Source: an uncultured Clostridia bacterium (GTDB lineage Bacteria; Bacillota; Clostridia; Christensenellales; Borkfalkiaceae). Taken from it: a DNA stretch of 6,553 nt. A program made the position numbers and the translations under genes. Under the pieces are notes generated by a model. That model was given only the letters and a program-made list of their open reading frames with translations. It made no database searches and was not told the DNA's origin. Shown here in pieces: positions 1 through 6,300 of the stretch (positions within the stretch are counted from its first letter, which is position 1; each line of letters opens with the position of its first letter). The stretch is taken from the NCBI GenBank assembly GCA_947627125.1, contig CANQUY010000100.1, forward strand, positions 1 to 6,553, given 5' to 3'.

Positions 1-1
1 A

Positions 2-1084
2 TACGAAAGGCAGCAGGAGGAGATCGCGAAGCTCAAGGACTATGTGGACAGAAACATCGTCCGCGCGACGACGGCCAAGTCCGCCCTCTCCCGTGTCAAC
101 AAGTTGGAGCGCATGGAGCTCGTCGAAAAGCCCCTCCTTCCCCCTCCGCCGCCCCGCTTTTCCTTCACCTACGACGAACGGCCGTATGAGAAGGTCATCG
201 ACACCGACCCCTTCGACCTCACCGTGGGCGGAAAGGTCCTGCTCAAGGATGTGAAATTCACCCTCATGCGGGGCAGGAAATGCGCCCTCGTCGGCGACAA
301 CGGCACGGGCAAGACGACCCTTTTGAAGTTTTTGCTCTCCAAGGATCCGCGCGTCCGCTTCGGCAAGTTCACCCGCGCGGCCTACTACGATCAGGAGAAT
401 GCCGACCTCGACCCCGACGACCGCGTTCTCGACGCCTTTTGGAGCAAGTATGCGCTCATGTCCCAGACGGACGCGCGCAAGCTCCTCGCACAGGCGGGGC
501 TCGGCGCAGAGGACGTGACCAAGAAGGTCAAAGAGCTCTCGGGCGGGCTCAAGGCAAAGCTGGAGCTCTCCCTTCTCGAGGCGAGGCGGGGGAATCTCCT
601 CATTCTGGACGAGCCGACCAACCATCTCGACCTGCCCGCGCGGGAATCCCTCGAGGAGGCTCTGCGGCAGTTTGACGGCACCGTGCTCTTCGTTTCGCAC
701 GACAGACGGTTCATTGAGAATGTTGCGGACTGCATCTGCTGCCTTGAAGGGGGCAAGGTGACCTTCTTCGACGGCGGCTACGGGGCATTTTTGCAGAACC
801 GCAAGAGCGAAAATGCCCATACCATGTCCGCGAACCCATCCCCGCAAAAATCGGAAAGCGGCTATCGGAGCAGGGAAGAGCGGGCCAGGGAAACGCAGAG
901 GAGGACGCGCACGAAGGAGATCGAAACCCGCCTCGAGGCCCTTGAAAAGGAGGAGGCGGAGCTCAACGATCTGCTCGTTCAATGCGCCGCCGATTATAAG
1001 AAAGTGATGGAGATCTCCGCCCGTCTTTCCGCCATCCGCGCCGAATCGGACGCCCTCTACGCCGAATACGAAACCTTGATCTGA
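2..1084 (+). CDS. ABC-F family ATP-binding protein, C-terminal part (5' end outside window)
   Basis: This is the last 360 codons of an ABC-F ATPase: soluble, twin-nucleotide-binding-domain proteins without membrane segments that usually act on the ribosome. The frame is open from base 2, so the internal GTG at 44 is not the start. Visible residues 1-45 are the charged inter-domain linker. The second ATPase domain follows: Walker A GDNGTGKTT at about 98-106, Q-loop YYDQEN at 128-133, signature LSGG at 179-182, Walker B LLILDEPTNHLD at 199-210 with catalytic Glu, and H-loop SHD at 232-234. All key residues are intact. Residues about 289-360 are rich in Arg, Glu and Lys and look like the C-terminal coiled coil found in many ABC-F proteins. 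The first ATPase domain lies off the left edge. The motifs resemble housekeeping YdiF/YheS-type members, but a resistance-type ABC-F cannot be excluded without the N-terminal half. It ends 234 bp before pyruvate kinase. Confidence 0.93.
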   Translation, partial: YERQQEEIAKLKDYVDRNIVRATTAKSALSRVNKLERMELVEKPLLPPPPPRFSFTYDERPYEKVIDTDPFDLTVGGKVLLKDVKFTLMRGRKCALVGDNGTGKTTLLKFLLSKDPRVRFGKFTRAAYYDQENADLDPDDRVLDAFWSKYALMSQTDARKLLAQAGLGAEDVTKKVKELSGGLKAKLELSLLEARRGNLLILDEPTNHLDLPARESLEEALRQFDGTVLFVSHDRRFIENVADCICCLEGGKVTFFDGGYGAFLQNRKSENAHTMSANPSPQKSESGYRSREERARETQRRTRTKEIETRLEALEKEEAELNDLLVQCAADYKKVMEISARLSAIRAESDALYAEYETLI

Positions 1085-1118
1085 CTCGCCCTTTGAACGC
1101 ACGGGGCAGGATGAGCGC

Positions 1119-1200
1119 GGGGGCCCTTGCTTCCCCTCTTAGGGGAAGTACCCCGAAGGGGGGATGGGGTTTCTCCTCAGTCACGGCATGGGGCAGAAGA
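1119..1200. repeat. GC-rich hairpin repeat-like element between ABC-F and pyruvate kinase
   Basis: Two adjacent hairpins stand out. The first has 8-bp arms at 1130-1137 and 1141-1148 (CTTCCCCT/AGGGGAAG) with a 3-nt loop. The second has CCCC at 1151-1154 and GGGG at 1158-1161 around GAA. A G-rich tract and the stretch TTTCTCCTCAGTCACGGC follow. This arrangement resembles interspersed non-coding repeats I associate with gut Clostridia genomes, an impression from memory rather than a match. No U-tract follows either hairpin, so it is not a standard intrinsic terminator. The rest of 1085-1260 shows no gene. Confidence 0.5.
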
Positions 1201-1260
1201 GGTGGTGTTCTAAATTTGCCCCGCCGCAAGAATTCCTTTCCACTTTTTTCTCAAAAACTC

Positions 1261-1276
1261 TTGAAAAATTTTTCAA
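1261..1276. promoter_or_regulatory. Perfect 16-bp palindrome overlapping the -35 box (candidate operator)
   Basis: TTGAAAAATTTTTCAA reads identically on both strands and begins exactly at the -35 hexamer. A dimeric repressor bound here would block RNA polymerase. I cannot assign it to a named regulator. It has TTG/CAA ends like Rex sites but not the rest of that consensus, and it lacks the central CG of a CcpA cre site. An AT-rich palindrome may also arise by chance. Confidence 0.4.
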
Positions 1277-1288
1277 ATATGATACAAT
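1261..1288 (+). promoter_or_regulatory. Sigma-A type promoter for pyruvate kinase
   Basis: The -35 box TTGAAA is at 1261-1266. A 16-bp spacer separates it from the -10 box TACAAT at 1283-1288. The -10 is preceded by TGA (1280-1282), giving an extended -10. The region is sharply AT-rich compared with its surroundings. Transcription would begin near 1295, leaving a 5' leader of about 25 nt with no room for a riboswitch. Confidence 0.75.
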
Positions 1289-1307
1289 AAAGCCGATATT
1301 TTCATTT

Positions 1308-1313
1308 GGGGGG
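1308..1313 (+). promoter_or_regulatory. Ribosome binding site of pyruvate kinase
   Basis: A run of six G lies 5 nt upstream of the ATG at 1319. It is an all-G variant of the Shine-Dalgarno sequence, less canonical than the AAGGAG in front of the lipoprotein gene, but correctly placed. It supports the chosen start. Confidence 0.65.
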
Positions 1314-1318
1314 TCACT

Positions 1319-2731
1319 ATGAAAAAGACAAAGATCGTCTGCACGCTCGGGCCCGCTTCCGAAACGAAAGAGGTCATCTCCGCCATGGCGGACGCGGGCA
1401 TGAACGTCGCGCGCATCAACTTCTCGCACGGCACCCATGAGGAGCATGCCAAAAAAGTTCAGATCATCGAAGAGATACGGCGGGAGAAAAACATTCCCCT
1501 GCCCATTCTGCTCGATACCAAGGGACCCGAATTCCGTATCCGCTCCTTCAAAAACGGCAAAATTTTCTTGAACGAGGGCGACACGTTCACCTTCACCGCC
1601 GACGAGATCGAGGGCGACGAAACCCGTGTTTCCGTTTCCTATAAGAACATCTGCAACGAGATGAACCCCGGCGACAAGATCTTGCTCAACAACGGCCTCA
1701 TGGTGTTTGAGGTCGAAAAGGTCAATTCGCCCGACGTCATCTGCAAGGTCGTCATCGGCGGGGAACTTTCGAGCCGTAAGTCCATGTTCTTCCCCGAAAA
1801 GCAGCTCGACCTCGTCTATCTCTCCGAACAGGACAAGGCCGACCTCCTCTTCGGCATCCGGCACGGCGTGGATTTCGTCGCCTGCTCCTTCGTTTCCAAG
1901 GCGCAGGACATTCTCGACGTCAGGAATTTCCTCCACGAGAACGGCTGCGACGACATCGACCTCATCGCCAAGATCGAGAACAGGGCCGGCGTCAACAATC
2001 TCGATGAGATCATCAAGGTTTCCGACGGCATCATGATCGGCCGCGGCGACATGGGCGTCGAGATCCCCTATGAGGAACTGCCCGACATTCAGAAATATAT
2101 CATCACGGCCTGCCGTATCGCAGGCAAGCGGGTCATCACGGCGACGGAGATGCTCGAGAGCATGATCCACAATCCCCGCCCCACCCGTGCGGAAATTTCA
2201 GACGTCGCAAACGCCGTCTACGACGGTTCGTCTGCCATCATGCTGTCGGGGGAAACGGCCGCGGGCGAATACCCTGTGCAGGCTGTTGCCGCCATGGCCA
2301 AGATCGCCATGCAGGCAGAAACCAAGATCAACTACATCCAGCGCGTCGAGGACGCAAGATATCTCATCAAGAACCTCTCCGACGCCCTCTCGCATTCCGC
2401 ATGCCTGCTCGCCCATGACGTCAAAGCAAAGGCCATCGTCGTCTGCACGCGGACGGGCGGAACGGCCAAGATGGTTTCGAGATTCCGCCCCATGATCGAC
2501 ATTATCGGCATGACGACGGACGAAAAGAGCTATCGCAAGCTCGCCCTCTCGTGGGGCGTCCTGCCCGTCCTGTCGGAGGAGTACAACTCGGTGGACGTTC
2601 TGTTCCACTTTGCGAAGCGTGCGACGCTCGACAGCGGCCTCGTGAAGAAGGGCGACGTCATCGTCATCACGGGCGGCACCCCCAACGGCAAGAGCGGAAA
2701 CTCCTCCCTCATCAACCTCGAAACAGTATAA
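1319..2731 (+). CDS. pyk: Pyruvate kinase
   Basis: Cytosolic enzyme of the last step of glycolysis: phosphoenolpyruvate + ADP gives pyruvate + ATP. The 470-aa length is normal for bacterial enzymes without the extra C-terminal PEP-utiliser-like domain seen in some Bacilli. Visible motifs: ARINFSHG at 31-38 (Arg32, Asn34, Ser36), DTKGPEFR at 66-73, B domain about 73-165, IAKIE with Lys218 and Glu220, GRGDMGVE at 241-248 (metal/PEP-binding acidic residue Asp244), TATEMLESM at 274-282 including Thr276, and LSGETAAGEYP at 309-319. The C-terminal effector-type domain is about 350-470. The core active-site residues are present. Departures from the usual family text are Phe72 where Ile is common, Glu277 where Gln is common (ATQMLESM), and KSMFFPE at 154-160 in place of the usual KGVNLPG-like stretch. 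It has its own promoter and strong terminator, so it is probably monocistronic. Confidence 0.97.
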   Translation: MKKTKIVCTLGPASETKEVISAMADAGMNVARINFSHGTHEEHAKKVQIIEEIRREKNIPLPILLDTKGPEFRIRSFKNGKIFLNEGDTFTFTADEIEGDETRVSVSYKNICNEMNPGDKILLNNGLMVFEVEKVNSPDVICKVVIGGELSSRKSMFFPEKQLDLVYLSEQDKADLLFGIRHGVDFVACSFVSKAQDILDVRNFLHENGCDDIDLIAKIENRAGVNNLDEIIKVSDGIMIGRGDMGVEIPYEELPDIQKYIITACRIAGKRVITATEMLESMIHNPRPTRAEISDVANAVYDGSSAIMLSGETAAGEYPVQAVAAMAKIAMQAETKINYIQRVEDARYLIKNLSDALSHSACLLAHDVKAKAIVVCTRTGGTAKMVSRFRPMIDIIGMTTDEKSYRKLALSWGVLPVLSEEYNSVDVLFHFAKRATLDSGLVKKGDVIVITGGTPNGKSGNSSLINLETV

Positions 2732-2750
2732 AATTCACAACTTATGTGCG

Positions 2751-2788
2751 AATGAGGCCCGACCACCCCTCGGGCCTCATTTTTATTT
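2751..2788 (+). terminator. Intrinsic terminator of pyruvate kinase
   Basis: A perfect 12-bp stem has its left arm at 2751-2762 (AATGAGGCCCGA) and right arm at 2770-2781, with a 7-nt loop CCACCCC. TTTTTATTT at 2780-2788 follows or overlaps the base of the stem. It starts 20 nt after the pyk stop codon. This is a textbook strong Rho-independent terminator. Confidence 0.93.
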
Positions 2789-2792
2789 ACTC

Positions 2793-2995
2793 CCTCATCC
2801 CGAGCGTAGCGAGCGGATCTCGTAAACCAACGGACCCAGCCCCCGCGTCATTCTGAGAACGCGAGAAGGACGAGAGAACGGAGACTAACCCGAAGAATCT
2901 CGCGGGGCGGTGTTGATAGTGCGGCGAGATGCTTCGGTACGGCTCTCATAGACTGCGTTCATACTCCCCTTCTCAGCATGACGCCGCTACCTCGT
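2793..2995. repeat. Palindromic intergenic repeat, copy A
   Basis: A composite repeat. It opens with a short unit at 2796-2822 beginning CATCCCGAGCG and ending GGATCTCG. It continues with a nested inverted repeat. The outer arms are GCGTCATTCTGAGAA (2845-2859) and TTCTCAGCATGACGC (2970-2984), which pair with one mismatch. The inner arms are CGAAGAATCTCG (2891-2902) and CGAGATGCTTCG (2925-2936), also with one mismatch. The whole could fold as a long interrupted stem. The sequence resembles the widespread 'CATTCTGAG...GAATCTCG' class of bacterial intergenic repeats, as I recall it. No coding potential is evident. Confidence 0.75.
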
Positions 2996-3215
2996 CCTCA
3001 TCCCAAGCGAAGCGAGGGGATCTCGTAGACCAACGGAGGCAGCCCCGCGTCATTCTGAGAAACGGACGTAGGATGAGAGAACGGAAACTAACCCGAAGAA
3101 TCTCGCGGGGCGTGTACGGACACAATGCGGTCGTTGCCCACCCCCTACCCCCCTCCTCGGGAGGGGGCATGACTTCGTTCCACTCCCCTTCTCAGCATGA
3201 CGCCGCCTACCCCGT
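2996..3215. repeat. Palindromic intergenic repeat, copy B (tandem, with a replaced core)
   Basis: A second copy begins 203 bp after the first. It repeats the opening unit (2999-3025), the left outer arm GCGTCATTCTGAGAA (3047-3061), the left inner arm CGAAGAATCTCG (3094-3105) and the right outer arm TTCTCAGCATGACGC (3189-3203). The right inner arm present in copy A is missing. About 80 bp of unrelated sequence with its own G/C hairpin stands in its place, making the outer palindrome 157 bp long instead of 140. The copies are clearly related but diverged, so the duplication is not very recent. Confidence 0.75.
3149..3167. repeat. Short perfect G/C hairpin inside repeat copy B
   Basis: CCCCCTCC at 3149-3156 and GGAGGGGG at 3160-3167 form an 8-bp perfect stem with a 3-nt loop. 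C-rich sequence precedes it. No U-tract follows, so it is not a terminator. It lies in the segment that differs from copy A, and so looks like a second repeat type inserted into or recombined with the first. Confidence 0.6.
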
Positions 3216-3227
3216 CCTCGTCGCACA

Positions 3228-3270
3228 CCACACAAAAAAGAGAGGTTGCCCTCTCTTTTTTGCTGTGTGG
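3228..3270 (-). terminator. Intrinsic terminator of the lipoprotein gene (potentially bidirectional)
   Basis: An 18-bp stem pairs 3228-3245 with 3250-3270. It has a 4-nt loop and a 3-nt bulge at 3262-3264. Read on the minus strand it is an A-tract, then the hairpin core GAGAGG/CCTCTC, then a six-T tract. It begins 43 nt after the stop codon of the 1048-aa gene. The A-tract on one side and T-tract on the other mean it could also stop plus-strand transcription. Nothing else is seen in 3271-3312. Confidence 0.85.
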
Positions 3271-3312
3271 ATATTTTTGGGTAAAAGGAGATTTACCCTC
3301 TGTGAGCAAATT

Positions 3313-6300
3313 TTATTCGGCGACAACAGGCTCGCCGTACCAAGTGATTGCAAGCGTATTGGTTTCGATCGTGATCGTGGTATTTCCGTCGCCGTTCTGG
3401 TTCGTCCCAAACGTCCCGTCATCGACCCTCTCGGCCTGAACTCCTTTCTTATTTGCTTCGGACATAGCTACGCTGACAGTTCCGCTCAAATTCTTAAAAG
3501 TGTATCGTTGGATAGATTCACCTTTGACCTGTTGACCAAAGATTGCGCCAAAAGTTTGCACACCGCTACTCGTCGTGTCACAAGAAAACAGTTTTACATC
3601 AGACATCTGCACGCCGTCGACAGTCATAGTCACCTTCTTCATTTCGACATATCCAAACAAACCACCGACGCTCGACGTGCCTTCAACCGACACATTTTTG
3701 ACGATGATATTTGTTATTTCGCATGTGCGGCTTTGGTTTGTGCCATATCCGTATTGTTTATACATGTATCCGACGATTGCGCCGACCCGATAGTTGTAAC
3801 TCTTAATTTTACCGATCGTGTCCACTTTGATATTATCTATAATAGCCTTAATGTCTGAGCTACGATACTTGTTTCCTTGAGTGGCGCCGCTTGCATACTT
3901 CGCTATATTATATTTTCCTACGATACCGCCGATACTGTTGCGCCCTTCAATCGATACATTTCCTCTCAAGGTAAGGTTTTTCAGGTCCGTTCCGTAAGCA
4001 TAACCCGCAAATGCACCTAAATTCTCCGAATTGCTACTATTGCCCTGAATACTTACATTTTCGATCGTAAGACTTTCGAGCAACGTATTCTTTTTCGCTT
4101 TGTCGTCAATCGTGTCGCTGCCTATGACGCCGAAGAACCCTAAATAAGAATTAGAAGAACTATCGCTGATTTTGAGATTGAAAATCGTGTGACCCTGCCC
4201 ATCGAAATACCCGACAAAGGGATTGTCGAATGAGTTGCCGATGGGCGTCCATTCCTGATTGTCAAGGTCGATATCTGTCGAAAGCGTCACTGTCGTATCA
4301 AAGTAGTTATTTACCTCAACTCCCGTGCCGTTGACACTGTCTCGGAAGGTCTTGAGACCGTCCAAGCTCGAAATCTCATACACGGTGCCTGTGGGCTCGC
4401 CTGCTGTGCTGTACACCGTCTTTTTTGCGAAGCCGGGTTTGACCTCTTCGCCGACCATATAGTCGTTTTCCATGGTGATATCGCCCTCACCGACGAACGC
4501 CTGTTTTCCGCCTTCTCCCGCTTCCACTCCGGAAGCAGTGACTTCGACATCCTTCGCCGTGACGGTGCCGCTTTCGACCTTACCCACAAGCCCGCCGACT
4601 TTGGCGTTCTCATCCTTCGCCTCGACGGTGCCGCCCGAGACGGTGACATTGGTTATGGTGACAGTCCCGCTCGTCTGGCCAGCAACGACTGCCCCGTATG
4701 CACCCTCGCCCGTGGCTGTGACGGAAACGTTCTTAAAGTGGAGATCCTGAATCGTCGCACCGTTGACCTTACCGAAGAATCCTGCGACATTGTCTGCGGC
4801 GACTTCGATTGTGAAATTGGAAATGGTGTGATCCTCGCCGTAGAATTTGCCGTTGAAAGGATGAGCTTCCGTACCGATGGGCGTCCAAACGATCGTGCGC
4901 GCCGCCGCACGGGCCTTGAGGCTCACGCCCTCTGCCTCGTTAAAGTCGATATCTGTCTTGAGATGGACCTCCACTCCGTCGGCGATCTTCCCGGCCGCAA
5001 CGAGCTTACTGAATTCGATGAGCTTTTCAAGAGAGTAGATAGAGATCGTGCCGGGCTGCGTCATGCTCTCCATGATCGGGACCCACTTCCCATTGATATA
5101 CCGATAGAGAATAGAGCCTGAACCCTTGCCGTCGGTTCCGTCGAACTGGCCGACGTAGAGGTCGCCCTCGACCGCTTTCTCTGTGATCTCCTTGCTCGGT
5201 TCGCCGTCGCCGTTATAGAAGTGCACGGAATCCTCGCCCGGATCACCCTTGTCGCCCTTGAGGCTTGCAAGCCATGCTTGCTCGTCGCCCTCAAATTCAG
5301 GATGATATTTCTTATAGATCTCGAACGCGCTCAACCCGTCTGTGCCGTTGTAGCTTGCAAGCCATGCCTCGAGAGATAGAGGCTCTTTCCCTGCGTTGCT
5401 CTCATCCGCTTTGAACTGCTCGACGTAGAGCTCATAGGCCGACTTGCCGTCTTCGCCGTCCTGACCATCTTGACCGTCCTTGCCGGGAACACCATCTTGT
5501 CCGTCTTGGCCATTCGTCCCATTGGTGCCATCTTTGCCCTTGAGACTCTCGAGCCATTCTTTCTCATTCAGCAAACCATCTTCGCTACCTTCGTGCTCTG
5601 CCTTGTACTGCTCGACGTAGAGCTCATAGGCCGATTTGCCGTCGGTGCCGTTGGTACCGGGTTCACCCTTGTCACCTTTATCGCCGGTTGCGCCCTTGTC
5701 GCCTTCGTCACCCTTTTCGCCCCGTTCGCCGGTTTCACCCTTGTCACCCTTGAGGCTTGCGAGCCAATCTTCCTGCGACATATAGTTGTCATCTTCGTGG
5801 TCTTTCTTATACTCTTCGACGTAGAGTTCATAGGCAGACTTGCCGTTTACGCCGTCCTTGCCTGCTGCGCCGTCGTCGGGCTTGATGGAGCCGAGCTTGG
5901 TCCATGTATTTGTGCTGTCGAGCTGCCAGACGGTGAAATCAGTGGTGTTGAGGTAGAAATCGCCTTTGAAGGCGTCCTTGAGCAGAGGGTCCGTAGCCTT
6001 GGGGTCCTTATCGCCCGAGAACCAAAGGACGCCGTCGCGGCCCTTTTCGCCCTGTTCGCCCTTGAAGGTGAGAATGGAATCTCCCCAGCCCGCCGAGCTC
6101 TTGTGATAGAGGGCTCCCGTCTTGAGGTTGAGATAGAAATCTCCCTCAATGCCGACGGTGTCCAAGGGAGCGTTTTCGCCGTAGAACCAAGTACCCGTTT
6201 CGTCCTTTTCGGCCGCCCTCCAATTCGTACCCGTCTTGACGTAGCTTGCAAGGGTTTCGGTGTCGAGATAGTAATCCCCCTCATCCCCCAGCGTTGCCGC

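Noticed and set aside
42..254. ATG at 42 and GTG at 44 as gene starts at the left edge
   Set aside because: The ABC-F frame is open from base 2 and the upstream codons read as the expected charged linker, so both are internal. The ATG at 42 is also in the wrong frame.
1130..1161. Intrinsic terminator for the ABC-F gene
   Set aside because: The stems are good but followed by A, G and mixed sequence rather than a T-tract.
1093..1290. Possible 65-aa small gene between ABC-F and pyruvate kinase
   Set aside because: It runs through the hairpin repeat and into the pyk promoter. It has no clear ribosome binding site and its composition follows the repeat.
1181..2170. Minus-strand open frame of 329 codons opposite pyruvate kinase
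   Set aside because: It is the complement of a strongly GC-biased real gene. The Asp/Val/Leu-rich product has no recognisable motif, and the pyk frame is certain.
2793..3215. CRISPR array or transposon
   Set aside because: There are only two copies, about 200 bp each, with internal palindromes. There is no short direct repeat with regular spacers and no transposase.
2929..3858. Plus-strand open frame of 309 codons
   Set aside because: It starts inside repeat copy A, runs through copy B and the terminator hairpin, and continues antisense to the lipoprotein C-terminus. No family resemblance is visible.
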